NCBI GenBank assembly: GCA_023333565.1
Contig: JAJKFH010001094.1
Location: 930,001 to 994,000, forward strand
DNA: 64,000 nucleotides
DNA from: Puffinus mauretanicus
Lineage: Eukaryota > Chordata > Aves > Procellariiformes > Procellariidae
Reading direction: 5' to 3'
The notes beneath the pieces are model-generated. The model saw nothing but the letters and a program-made list of their open reading frames with translations. It was not told the DNA's origin and made no database searches. Shown piece by piece: positions 46,881-60,900 of the stretch. The position numbers and the translations under genes were made by a program. Position 1 is the stretch's first letter. Each line of letters starts with the position of its first letter.

Positions 46881-49800
46881 GTAAGTGTGTATGTCTGAAG
46901 GTACAGTCTTTCCTCATCCTACCCAGAAAAGGAAGTGGGCTTAGCTTTGTGTCTGTTGCCTTAATGTTTTGCTGTGTAATTCCAGCGTGGTTCCTAAAAG
47001 CAAGTAGGCACTAACCATAGTTCATTCGTGTTAGGCCAAGTGAAAGAAATGGAAGATTGCCATCAAGTGCAAGCATAGTAGGCACTTGGTTCACAGTGAA
47101 TACACAGTGTTGCGTACAAAATACGTTCAGGTCTTGTTGTAAATCTTGTATGGGTTTGGATATCTAGTGATCTATCACTAGATGCCCAAAGTACTTCAGT
47201 TTCAAAACTGATCATTGTGATGTATCCTTCCTTAGATGTTTCTGGAAATGATCCCCTTGTGAAAAGAGTTGTTCAAAACTTGGATCATGTTTTTTAGTAT
47301 AAATTTTTAAAAGGTCATTGGATGGCTAACACCCTTTTTTCCCCTCCTTTTTTTTTTACCCTCCTCTTTTCTTTGGTAGCAAGAATTATGCAAGACGTTC
47401 TACAAGCTATCAACAGTTATCAAAGTATAGTTTTTACAGTAGTAAAGACAATACGACGGACAGAACAGCATTTTCAGAGATGCATTTTTTAATGCAATAG
47501 TAGTTCTCAGTCTTTCAGCAGTTCTAGATCTTCCTGTAAATAAATTTAAAACGATGCATTATCAACTTCCTTTACATTTTCTGACAACGTATGACAATAG
47601 TATAGGTTGAGTAGTACTGTCTACCCCTGTAGCTACGTTTGGGCTAGTCTTGATTATTGGTTAAGTGAGTTCATGAGTGCTATGATCAGAGTAGATTTTA
47701 AAATGTGTACTTTGCAATATCTAGCATGTACCATTTTGCTAGTAAAGTCTGTCAGTACGTGACTTATTACTTCATTAGATATATAGCTACTGTATCTAGG
47801 GACTTGTAGATCTAGTTGTAGCTTGTGACTGTCAACAGACCTTGTAATTTTCTTTATTTGGCTCTTTCATTGTAGGAACTAGGATGAAAAGCAACTTGAG
47901 AATCATTAATTCTTATTGTTTGGGAAAGTTCTGACAAACTGTACAATAATCTCTACAGCAAAGATCATAAACTGATTTGGAGGAATCAAACTTTCATCTA
48001 AGCAGGATTTTGATAATTGAGCTTCTGATAAGCATGAATCTCAGGGTTTTGTAGTTCCTTTATTATATTTTAAAAAGTTAAATTGACACTTGATTTAATT
48101 TATTTTACACTGAAGAAGATGCATTTATAGTTTGGCTCAACCTCATAGAGTAAGAGAAAACATTCAAAATGGAAATAGACTTAGTTTAATTTCAGCATGA
48201 GGGTGGTAAAAAGAAGGTTATCACCAAATTTTTAGGCTAATCTTTACAGTATATTTTGTTGTAGATACTGTCCTTTCTGTCTACATGGCTGCTGTGCTCA
48301 TGTTTAAAGACTGTCATGTCTTCTATACATAGGCAATTTCCTGTTTTGTTTTTTTTAATTCTTTTTAGAAAAGAAAGCAAAAGAACTGCAGTTCATAACC
48401 TGCTTGTGAAGAAATAGCCCATTCAAACTGAAATCCCTTTATTGACTTTCAGTGGGATATGTATGCTTAAGACTGATTAGAACCTGAATTGGATTTTTGT
48501 TGCCAGCTTACTTGTTGTAAATGAACATCCATAAGGAAAATACAAATTGGTATAAATGATCCCAAAACAAAGATGAAGTCATTACTTTGTGTTGCATAGC
48601 TAAGATACTCTAATCAAAGCAGAACTGGCTCAGACTTACTAATTGCACCTAATACACAGAAGTATATTTAATAGGATACACATATTAGACCTCTCTCAAA
48701 CAGCATACATGTACTTCAAGAGTATTGAATAATATACAGAGCTTAAGTTCTTAATTTAGTAGGTATCAGTCCTGGGTATACGTGCACTTCATTAATAGGC
48801 TAGTTTTTCTAACTTGCTTGTGTAAACACCTCATAAAATTTGATTTATGTTTTGTTTACTCCCAGTGTCAATTGTTTGTGGGCTGATTTTGAAGGCAAAT
48901 GCAGTCATTTTTACATGTGAGCAAATGGTTTGGAAAAAGGTAACGCCAGACTTGTGTTTGAGGTACTATGCAATTTGTGTGTTCCCTCATGTGCTTTTTT
49001 ACCTACATGAAGTAGTTGACTCTGATTTCCGCCCCCGTTATCAAAAACATGCAAGTATTAGGAACCTGACCTATACACCATTTGCCTCCATGTTTCCATT
49101 GCGTTCTTGTATTGTCTTTCTTTGTCAGCTCCTCCTCTTTCCACAATGAAACTTCTTCCTTCCTCCTTTTCTAAACTAGCTTTTCCTAGCGTTCGAGCCG
49201 AGATTCATCCTGTGCATGCTGGCGTGTTCTTACTGACTTACTCCAGGAAGCTGACTGAAAACCTCGGGATCTGCCTGAAGTTGAGGGCTCTGTTTCCTGA
49301 GTTGGGGGAGGCCGTTGGGGATGTTAGCAGTAGTTCCTGCTGTGTATGGGAAATTCCCACTCCTGTTAAAGGGCCAGTTCGGCTGTGCACAGAGCAACAG
49401 CAAGATTAGCAGAGGTTCATTTGGCTGACCATGTGGGCTAGCACATAGTTCAGTCTTGATTGTGCAGCTGTGACTTGGTGTAGCTCCATAGCTGCTTTGC
49501 AAGTGGTTGAGATTTTATGGCAGAGTCAGGGTGTTCAGATAAGGGAGCTACCATCAGTATGCCAAGTCCAAGGTAAGCTATCATTTGGAATTGGAGCAAT
49601 AAGAACTGAATAAGTGTGCAATTTTTTTATCTGTAGGAGTGGTTTTTTTCTTGGGTTGGTGTTTTTTTAACACCATCTTAAAAGAATTTAGAGCAGGTGA
49701 GTGATCTGTGTTGCTATCTGAGATGTCTAATGCTCCCAGGCATGAATAAGAGTCATTGCAGGGAGTTTGGAGTAATCTATTATAGTACAGAAATATCATA

Positions 49801-52800
49801 AACTGCTTTCAGATCAGATATATTATGCTTTGAAACAGGGAGCTGTATTTTTTTTTCACTTAAACAACTGTTAACTTTTTTTACTTAAAACCCTTTAAAG
49901 TTTCTCTGTGTGGTTCCTAGTTGCAGTGTATTCTACTTGAATTGCAGTAAAGCAATAATGAACTCTTTTCTTACAAATGATTACCTTGCATGTGAGTTTC
50001 TGTGTATAATCAGAAGCCTTTGATTTCTTACCAGTTTCTCACGTGGTATTTTAGGCTGCTGTGGTCTGCCTCATTCTTAAAATGTCTCTGTGCTTCTAGA
50101 TTTTTGACTGCATGGTTTCAGATCGCTTTTTTTGTTCTGAGTCCAGATGACTGAAGTGACCTCTAAAATGAACTTTCCTGTTCAACTAACTTGGGTTAAT
50201 CTGAAGACTTAAACTTTTAATTAAAACTTACTAGTCCTGTAACTAAACTTTTTGACCAGCCGAAGTGAACTTCCCCATTGGAGGCCATACTTGCCAGCTT
50301 TCTTTTAGGAACTATGTAATCATTTTTATTCAGAAATTGTAGTTTGCCACTTCTGAATTCTATATGTTAATGACTTCTGCCACAAGGTAGGCATCTGCAT
50401 CCTCGCTGTTTCTTTAGACTAGGTATCAGTAACCCTGTAATACTAGCAGAAGACTTAGCTAAAATTTGGCTTAAGTTTGCTTTACCTTGCTCAAATTCAA
50501 GGGATGAATTTTATTTATTTATTTTTAGGAAAGTAACACAGAAAATTTTGTGGTTATGTACTTACCTTAGGTTAAAATGAAAAAAACCATGGGGGTGGGG
50601 GAAATTTTTGTTTGTTTCTTTTCTCCTGGTTCTCCCCTCTCCTTAATGTTTGGGTTTGACCCTTCAGAAATGTTTTAGACTGAGGAATAGTCTCTTGTGA
50701 ATGCAGAGTGCATTCTTGGACCTCGGTTGGAGCTGTTTCCTAAGCTTCTGTGGATCGGTTTCTGTGATTCCGTAGCAGCAGAACTGATTGCAGAACTTAA
50801 ACCTGTGTGCATCTTGCAAAAAAACAGGTCTTGAATTGAAATTTTTGTTTAAACATAAACATGTTTATACCAGTGAGGAGTAATGAGTGACACTGTATCT
50901 TTTCTCCTTTTGAGGAAGGATCCACGTGACAGTTTGATGGGAGAGGAGCAGTATTCCATATAAGCAGGTCTCCTCCATATGCATATATGTAAACAAGTCT
51001 ACAGATTTGTTGTTTAAGACTACTGGATTGGGATATTTGATGTTCTCTAAATATCTTTGAAAATAGCGTTGTGTATCTGTATGTAATCTCTTCTGAGCAA
51101 GACTTTCCCTATACATCCATTCCTTTCACAGCACAGAACAGTGGTGTTATACTAACAAAAAAACCCAGCTGTGCTATATTGCATTACAGTGGCAAATAAC
51201 AGAATTCTGCAGATCAGTGTTGTCTTCTTTATAGGTGGTTTCAGATGTTACTTTCTGGCACCGATGTTTTGCAGTTACCTTTACAAATTCATTCAAGACT
51301 ATAATTTAGAAAATAACTAGATCTGCATAATTTTGGAGGGTTTACCAAAACCATAGCTTGTATTAAGCCGTGTTTTCAGGTCTTACCTAACTTTGAATAG
51401 AGTCATTGGGTCAATGAGGATGAAATTTTATTGGTGTATTTTTATAAAGTGGACTGGATAGTCTTAACATATTCTAGAATAGTACCAAGAGAAAAATACC
51501 TACATAGAAAGTAATTACTTATGACAAATGCAGGAGTAAGCATCTTGAACTGTATTTAGGAATCGATACCGATATGGACTTTGAATGGAGAACAACTTTA
51601 TTTGCTGTATGTTAGATTTCTGCAACCTTTATCTAAAGAATATATTTGCGTTACAGACATCTGTTACTGTTGCCTGGTTCGCAGAAGCAACTAACAGAGA
51701 CCTGAGACTGCCTCATACCAGGAAGGGGCCTGATCCTATAAACTTACTGTATGAAAATAAACTCACTGAACTAACTAGTAGAATACTCACTGATTTTGAG
51801 TCATTGAACCCTTTTTGGGGAACAAATTGCACAAATGGAGCATCAGATTCTCCAGAAGGATGGATTTGGGGCAGTTACGGGTTATAGAGCACAGTTTTCA
51901 CTTCGGTATGTTTCTGTCTCCAAATTCATTTTTTTTCTAGTTGTTGTCCGGAATGGTGAAGAATAAGTTGAATCATGTGGTAATGAGAAGCAAGTCAAGC
52001 CTTATAAGGCTTGATTTGTCTTTCCTGCAAGCATCAGGTTTAGTAGAGAAGAAGAAATGATCTTTTGTGATAAGTCTAGTAAAGAGGTCATTCTCTAGTG
52101 TCTGCTTCTATCCTGGAAGATGAAATGTCTGCATTCAATTGTCTTCAAGATTTTTTTTTTTAATAGTATTTTGTCAAACATAGTGTTCAAGTTATGTATG
52201 ATATTCTGCTAATTTCATGATTTCCATGTCTGTAGATCTGTGTTCAGCAGTTAAAATACAATGTTGAAATTATCAATTGCTTTTAATTCTTACAAGATTC
52301 TAATACATATTTGCTGCTATTAAATATTTATAGACAGTAAAGGCTTTCTAGAAGTTAGTCAACCAAGTTAATAGCACAAAATAATATTCTAAAACTTCAT
52401 GTAGTTGAAGCTGAGGCTTTGAAACTGAAAGTAAGATTGAAGTGAAATACTGCCTGTAAGTGATGATTGTAACGGAAAAGGGAATGCTGTTTTTAAATGT
52501 TCACTAGGCAAACCCAAAATTCAAAGCTCGAAGCTATGGCCTAAGTACCACAGTGTATTGGATTCATCAGTAAAGCTCATCTTAGATGTTTTCCTTCTCT
52601 GTCCTGCTCTATAGTTTGTGATTTTTATTTTTTTCTTTAGTTATGCTGTCACATTTAAGCAAATAAGCTGCTTTAACAGAGCTGATGCGGGTTAGAAAAC
52701 TGGAAAAACTGTTAAAAAAAGAAAGGGTAGTATATCTGGTTTTGGGGGGGAGATTGCTTTTTTGTTGTGTCTTGTTTTCCCCTGAGGGCTATTTAGTTCA

Positions 52801-54940
52801 GTTTTGTTGTTGGATTGTATCTTAGTTTGTAAACAGCTCTTGCTGCAAGAGCAGTTGAGACAGGGCGATAGCTTCTCAAGCCAACTTCATTAGTGAAGGC
52901 TGGATGTTGTAGAACTATAGACTTAGAAATTAGGAAGAAGCAGCCATCACAGGTAAGTTACTTTGTTAATTAAAAAAAAAAAAGTTTGATTAATTGTATC
53001 TGGTTATCACATACATAGTAAGCTAATGAATATAAAAATCCTTAGTAAAGGTTCTAAATTCATGAAGTAATAACCTTTCTTATCCCACCTGGAGTACTGT
53101 GTCCAGCTCTGGAGTCCTCAGTACAGGAAAGACATGGACCTGTTGGAGCGGGTCCAGAGGAGGGCAACAAAAATGATCAGAGGGATGGAACACCTCTCCT
53201 GTGAGGAAAGGCTTGAAAGGGTTGGGGTTGTTCAGCCTGGAGAAGAGAAGGCTCCAGGGAGACCTTATTGCAGCCTTTCAGTACTTAAAGGGGGCTTACA
53301 AGAAAGATGGGGACAGACTTTTTAGCTGGGCCTGTAGCAATAGGACAAGGGGGAATGGTTTTAAACTAGAAGAGGGTAGATTTAGACTAGATATAAGGAA
53401 GAAATTTTTTACAATGAGGGTGGTGAAACACTGGAACAGGTTGCCCAGAGAGGTGGTAGGTGCCCCATCGCTGGAAACATTCAAGGTGAGGTTGGACAGG
53501 GATTTGAGCAACCTGATCGAGTTGAAGATGTCCCTGCCCATGGCAGGGGGGTTGGACTAGATGACCTTTAAATGTCCCTTCCAACCCAAACTATCCTATG
53601 ATTCTATGATCTTCTATTAGTCAGTAGCAGTTTTTTAGGAAAGGAGTGTGAGGTTTTTTTGTAAATGTAACCTATGAGATTGAGGATAGTGATACCTAGT
53701 AAACAAACATTGGTTTGGGATATTTTTTGCTGTGGATTTTATAATTGGTATACTCTTCAGATAGTGAAAACTAGCTAATCATTGTTGATTCTACTGTGAG
53801 ATTTGGAAGTACAATTTTCAATTCCAAGTATGTTTTTCAAATCCAAGTAGTTTCCTTGTCCTGTCTTCAAGTTCTCAGGCTTCCATATTTGAGGTGGTTG
53901 AAGCATTTTCATTTTTCTTTAGTGTAGATTTTATGAGGATATTTGGCAAATATGCTAGAACTAAATATGCCTTAGAACTATAGCGATGAAACTGAGAAGT
54001 TGAGACTTTTCTTCAAGAAAGTTTGGACTTTTCCTAAAGAATAAATTTAAGCAAGTAAATGAATGGAGAAGTGCCTCTTTAAAGGGGTGCTTGCAGCCTT
54101 GTGTTTTAATTACAAGACTGACTATGTAAGGTAATTTATCAGTACTTCTTCATGTATGTTGAGTGAAGCTCTGCAGATATGTAAATTTAAGTCATGGCTG
54201 TAAAGAGCCCCTCATCCACTGGTATTTGTGGTAGCTGAGCAGCAAGGTGGATGAGGGAAGTGATTGGACCAAAAATAAAAGCAGTTTTAAGGATTGTTTT
54301 TACCTAGATCAACCCTCCGAACCATTTAAATGTGACCTGTATTAACACTAACGCTTATGCAAAAGGAAAGACAAGAAAACACAGACATGAGAACGGAATT
54401 GCTGTTCTGTGTCTTAAATCAGTGTAAGCTGCTATGAAACCATTGTTCTTAAGTTTATCATGTCTGAAGTTTTTTGGTATTGGCAGTCACAACAGTTGCT
54501 GCTCTAGGTATTAGTTTCTAGATATGCTTTCCAGCAGACTAATATAAGTGTTTTAGCTAAACTTTAAGAACAAATACCACATCATCAGCAAATTTCATAC
54601 AAAACAGCCGTAGGTGATTTATGGAATGCAGTTGTGGTGCTTTTTGTGTGCTGATATTTTGCAGACTTTATCATCTCTAAAAAATTTTGCATGGAAAAGT
54701 CATTACTTGGAATAAGAAGGAGGTTAAAAATCCAGTCCTTACAACACTCTTGAATGTTCTGTACTATGTGAACAACATCTTTGAGGGAAAAATGAAATAT
54801 AAAGCTGTAGAATATGGGTTTAACAGGCTTATTGTTGGGAGGAAAGGTGTTAATACCTACTTGAGGAAAGAGTGATCAGAAAATTCATGTTGAGATTGAA
54901 ATTTTAGTACACATGTAAATAAGTGTAACTTTTTTTCTAG
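46881..54940 (+). other. PPP4R3A: PPP4R3A intron 1
   Basis: An 8-kb intron with consensus borders (GTAAGT at 46881, ttttttctag at 54940) and one CR1 insertion at about 53080-53610. No other exon, RNA gene or repeat was recognised. The 100-codon open frame at 51585-51887 has no known domain or supporting splice sites. Confidence 0.85.
53080..53610 (+). mobile_element. CR1 LINE 3' fragment in PPP4R3A intron 1
   Basis: A 5'-truncated CR1 of a different subfamily from the copies at 17838 and 23496. It carries [38 protein letters not shown] and [19 protein letters not shown], then a 3' UTR ending in CCTATGATTCTATGAT. Frames are shifted, so it is inactive. It lies in sense orientation to the gene. 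Confidence 0.95.
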
Positions 54941-54996
54941 GCTCTCTTCTTTTGGAGTCCAAAATTAACCCGAACACTGCGTACCAGAAGCAACAG
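54941..54996 (+). CDS. PPP4R3A: PPP4R3A coding exon 2
   Basis: A 56-base exon with consensus acceptor tttttttctag and donor GTAAAC. Its first two bases complete a Gly codon with exon 1. It then encodes SLLLESKINPNTAYQKQQ, exactly the continuation of the EVH1-like domain in this family. The next exon should begin with the segment for DTLIVWSEAE, which I could not find before the end of the window, so intron 2 is at least 9 kb. Confidence 0.97.
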
Positions 54997-57900
54997 GTAA
55001 ACATACTTTTTTTCCCCTCCCTCACGTTTAAAGGCAGGTTCTTTAACTTGAGCAACACAGTAATTTTTTTGCCTTTATTGCAAATCATATTGTATGTTCT
55101 TGTACCAAAAATAGGAGGCAAAGTATTTCGTGATACATGTGTGTTATTTCTCCACATTTTTTATAAAGTTATATAGATAACTTGCACTCTGTTTTACACC
55201 AAAAAGTGCTTTGGAAGAGATGGGCAAAACATAGTTGTGAAAATCACAAAGTAGCTGAGGTTCCTGAGGGTTATAGTATCTGAAACTTAATATCATCTGG
55301 CCTTTTTCTTCTTTATATTTCAGATACTACAACTTTCAATGATTTTATTTAGGAGAAGATTAGAAGGCTTTAAAACTATTTGCATGTTTACCTTTGTTTG
55401 GCTTTTACTTGGAAGATGGATATGGGTTACTACTGCTTTAAAGCGTTCTGTGTACATAAAAGCAGCTTCTCACCTCTAGTTTGCACCTTGCTTTAATTAT
55501 TTAAGCCATACATTGTGAGCCTCTAAAGAATGCTGCTGAGATGAGTGAAAAACTGTAGGTCTTGCACTTTGTTTGCTGTTCTTATCTCATGGATGCTGAG
55601 AATTACCCTTAGAGGTTTAGAAATGCTGAACCAGATTGTATTTTGTTGCCTGTCTGGTCAGCTCAGACTTGCTAAAATCCTGTCAGGTACAGTTAATGTA
55701 TTAAAACACTCTTCAGTCTTCAGCTTTAATAGTTTATTATAAGCACAGACATACTGTAGTTTTGCTCACGGGCAGTCCCAGTGGTTGTGCGGCTGCAGCT
55801 GTTTGTAGGATTGTATGTAGAACTGAATGGGGAGAACCAGCCTGGGTTTAAAATACCCTTCCTTGGAAGATTTAACCTGTATCTGCCCTTTGATATAATT
55901 CATCATGCACCATATACACAGTCCGTACTGAACAACTGGTAAGGCCAATTGATTCAGGAGAATCAATTGCAGGGAGTAAGAAAGGACAAGACCAGCAAAA
56001 ATGCTAAGTGAACTAACTCTTAGTTGTAATCCTTACTAGCTTGAGGTCGTGGTTCTATGATACAGTAACTTGAGCTTTAGTACTCCTAAAATGACATTGA
56101 ATATTTCACAGCTCTATGGCATAAAGCACTGATCTAGTGTAAACTTGCTTTGCTGGTTCAAATCTGTTCAAAGAACATTGAGGGGCAAGCTTTGTGTCAG
56201 TAGGCTTTATGCCAGATCAAACATGATCAAACTGCTTAAAGTAGGCATAAAATTGTAAGATCAGTGCAAACGACCACACATGCCTGTCAGTGCAACAGCA
56301 TTTCATATCTGCTTATTGCTACTCTGGGTCAGACGTGTATTGTCACCTAGCACTGCACAAATCAATACTGTGATTGTGAGAGTGTGGTTAGAGAAATAAA
56401 ATACTAAACACGAATCTGTCCTGTTAGAGCAGCACTGTATGGTTTCTGTGCTGGAGAAGGAATAGTGCTGTTCTTAAAGCTTTCAAATGCTGCATAGACA
56501 GAAATTTATATTTGCACGTGGATTGTTCATATTATTTACGCACAGCAGTATCTAATACAGATTGAATGTAGGGCTCCACTCTGAGCCTTAGAAATACCAA
56601 ATCTTTCTTGGTGCGTGTATTAATCCTACTTTGTAGCACGTTATCTTTCAGGTAAGGCCTACTTGTCCTTTCCCTTAGTAAAAGGCAAGTTCAGAGTTTA
56701 AACCTGATTCCATATGAGCTAAGCTTGGAGCTTAGCAGCTGAAAGGAAGAGTTGCTTCTTACCAGCTCTGCTCATAGAACTCTGAACTGCCTAAACTCAC
56801 TAAACCACAAAAAAATCAATTTGGTACTCCAAATCCCTCTTCAAAAACTAGTAACTTTCTACGTCAGCAGAGAGCCACCTCACACAAGATCATTTGTGGA
56901 ACTGTGGGATGGAAGAGTGAGCGAGATCTTTCCTTTTTGGCTGCAGAATACTGCTTAGGTTACCTCAGCTACTAGTGAAATTGCAGCCTGAGATAGAGGA
57001 CTTACATAATGTGAGTTTGCCTGCAGTTGTCAGTTGCACTCATAAATTTCAAGAAAAATCTCCTGGAAACATAAGATTTAAAACTTCAAAGTAACTTTCC
57101 AGTGTTATGGTCTTACCAGTCTTTTATCTTAAAGTTTTGTTGTGAGGGTAAACCTCCATTCCCTTTTAAAGGGGTACATAGCAGTCCATCAGAGCTGTTT
57201 TTACTGTGTCATACTTAGCGTGTGGCTTCTGGGCATTTCAGATATCTAATGGAATAAGTGGATGAGTTCTGACTTTTCTCTAGTCTGACATGAGGTTTGT
57301 CAGAAGAAACAATCTTTTATTGGACCAACTAACATAATTTGTGGTTGGAAGGACGGAGAGATGTGTGATAGTTAAGCTCTTTGGGGAAACTTGCTATGCC
57401 AGTTGCTTTGGGTTCTTCAGGAAGCCTATAGATACCTTTGTGATAAACAGTGAAATTCTTCTGCTGGTGAAAGAACCTTCTACCTATGCTGCACTATTAG
57501 TGCTAGTGTGAAATAGATTGTCTCAGTAATTGTTGATATCACAAATTATGCAATCTCAGCCTGTACATATGTATATTCTAATAATAACTGTCACAGCTTA
57601 GATCGTATTTGTCAAAATAATAGTGTGAAGACCTGAGTACAAGTTTGCCTTGCTGCCCCTGTTCTCTTGGTGTGTAAAACATCCATAGAAACCACAAAAA
57701 AAAGCCCAACCAACCAACCAAAAAAAAAACCCCAAACCCATACCCTGTGAACCTGAGCTTCAAGGAAACTTTTAATAAATTGTCTGCTTTAGATTTCTTG
57801 GGGTTTAGGGTTGAAAGCAATGACTGCCCTTTATTGTGGATTAGTCAGGTCTCTGTGTGCACGTAAATGTTGATCTAATTGGTGGTAGATAACAACTGTC

Positions 57901-60900
57901 TGTTTTCCCTTTGGAGAGGAAGAATGCTTGGCAGATCTTGAGACCTGCTCGGGGACTCATTTTTCATACATCAACACGGTCCTGAGATACTTCAGTTTGC
58001 ACAATCTAGTCCCGGGTCTTCCCAGACTTACCGGCCTTCTAGAGGTTTGAAGTAATTCCTTAAAGCATGAAACACGTAGGCAGTCTTTTAACTACCTTTT
58101 CACTAGTCAGGTAAATTAGATTAGTCTTTCTGTCACAATGGATAGTCATTTTCTGCTGTGTGTTCAAAAAGAAAGATATGTCTATGTATCTGATTCTGTA
58201 ACATAGAATTGCTACCAGTGGAAGGTTTTGGATGCTCTGAACCATGTACTTCCTGGGAAACTCATCATGACTTATAGTCGAACTAGAAGAAAGGAATCCA
58301 TATGAGGAAAACAAACTAGAAAGAAACTAATGTCCTGTGGCTCAGAAAAAGGACTAATATTTCTTATGTTAAGGTACAATTTGTAGGCAGAAGATTTCTT
58401 CTGGAAAAAACAAAATGTGCATCAGTACAGCCACTTGGCCTCCTGACTTGTGTTCTTCTTAGGGCTGTATGTTAAGTTTTATTGGTATTCTTATTTTAAA
58501 ATGTTACAATAATGGTCCTATAACTTTGATATGGAATATACTGGATTTAATCATGGGTAAGTAGCTCACAGCTTAAAAGCAAATTTTGTTTAGTAAGTGG
58601 AATTTAATTATGCTATGCGTTGCTGGACCACACATAGACTACTCAGTTTTCCTCTTCTGTTGTTGGTTGTTTTCTTAATATACTAGCAAAGGTAGAAGAT
58701 ACTTTAATTAAAATGTCCTGGTGAAGTTGGTTTATACACTTCAATCTATGCTCTGTTTTTTTATGTTTGTGGTTTGTTTTTTTTTTAAAGGCATTAAAAT
58801 GACACAATTCCAGAATGCTAGTGACAGAGGTGCTATTCTTAAACAATTGATCCTTATTCAGAAAATGAATAATTGCACTAGTATTTTAGGACAACACACC
58901 TCTTCCTGTGCAACTTTAAAGGAGAAATAAACTCTATATACATAGCATTTATCTAGGGAGAAAGCTGAATCAGGTGTGGACTGGGGTATATATTTTTCAA
59001 TATACTTGGGCAATGCTTTAGCAATAGAACAGTAAAGACTTATATCCTCAACTTTGTTTTAGATACATCCATGCACATCCTGTAATTCAGTGATGAAGTA
59101 TGTATTGCATCCCTTTTTGTGCCTGAAACAAGGAAGACTTGAGTTGCTTCCAGCTACAAAGTCTTGCCTCTGCACTAGAAACTTCAGTGTCTTGTGTCCT
59201 CTGCTTTTGCAATCCCTTTTTCAGTTCCTCACAGGAATACAAAGCTTAAATTCATCCAGAGTACCATCTACTAGCTATGTAGCTCGAAGGTGGCTATCCT
59301 TGAATGATGGAGAGCAGGCTTATTAATAACAAAGCTAAATTTTGAAAAGATCCAGAAAGGCACTGGCAGAATGACAGAGAAGATGAACTTCCTACCCTTG
59401 CTGTCAGGACAAGCGAGCCAACAGTGAAACTGTTTCAATAAAATTTGTGCCTGTTGTAGCTAAGATAATAAGGAAAAGCGTGTGGTTTTGTGGGGTGAGG
59501 GGAGAAACAAGGGGAGTGACTGCTCTTGGTTTTGGGGTGAGTTGGTTCATCTGTTTTAAATGATTACATATTACTTTATCTTCACGCATGTTTTCGTGTG
59601 AAATCTAAATTTTCTGCTGTTTCTGAGTATGGTCACTAGGCCAGTGAGTCAAGGTTCTGTTATAGAACTAATAAACTGATTTTATTCCATGTCATTCATG
59701 GGTATGCAGCTATGAAATCACTAACTGAAAAGTCACGTATGATTGTTGAGCTTTCATAGAAGCTAATAGAATACATTCTGCCAAAAGACTTGAGTGTGCC
59801 TTTGATATGTTATTCCAGTTTTTGGGATAACTTGTTAGCACATCCAGAAATCCAGGTTCTAGGTCAACAAATGCACAAAAACAAATGCAGAATTGAAACT
59901 TTATATTACATTACTGGGGCGGGTTTTTTTAGCTTGAAGATTCTGCTGCAACCTACCACGATAACTATATATATTTAACTTAAAAAACCTGGGTAGTGCT
60001 GGTAGTTTATTTCATAAACAGAAAGCTGCTTATGAAATAAGCTGCTTTACAGTACTTTTGACTGTAAATAATTAGCTGGCAAGATGCTGAAAGGTGGCTT
60101 GGCATGTGCAGGGAAGTGTCTGTAACTGTAAACAATGTAAGGGCTTAGTTAAGGAAAACTAGCCATCAGGCAGCCCAAGAGGGGGAGAAACAACCTTCCT
60201 CTGTTGAACTTCCAGTGGGGCCAGGAAAGTGTCATAGGCCAAAATCGTTTGAGGGCTAGTAGGAAGAGATTAATTTGCTTTTTAAGACAAAAAGCAAGAA
60301 TTTATGAAAGACCTGTCTAATTTGGGGGATCACTACTTCCTGAGGGTAGCCTAAATCTCATAGGGATGCCAAGAAAATATTCTGGAGCTACAGAGAAGAC
60401 TAGTATTCTCCCTGGACGTGAACACCAGTGAGAGGGCATTGTCAAACAATAACAGTTTTCTTAATTTTATCACATTAGGAAAGAAATCTTAAATCAGTTT
60501 TACAGCAGAATCAAATCCTGAGTACTAGTTGCTCTGAAAGTCTTCGTTATGAAATCCCAGGGCTTGCTTTGGAGATTATATGAATGCTGTACAACACACC
60601 TGCTAATCAGCTTCCTAATAGTTAAATAAAACTGATTTAATATCTAATGAAAGCGTGACCTCTGGTTAGTGTTATGGCGAGAACTTGAGACTGATAGTGT
60701 GTATTCAACAACCTTTCTATTAAGGAAAATAAGCATTTTGGAAATCATTTCAAAAAGTGAGGAGAGATCATATGGTAGATGCTAAGCCCTGTCCATCTAA
60801 GTGCAATTGCCACTGCTTGCTGGCTTAAACTATTGCAGTAGTGTTTTTGAAGGTTAGCTTCTTGGGGATGACGTCTCAAATAGAGATGTAGCACACAGTA

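Noticed and set aside
51585..51887. A 100-codon open frame in PPP4R3A intron 1
   Set aside because: No family features and no splice sites that would join it in phase with exons 1 and 2, which already join perfectly to each other.
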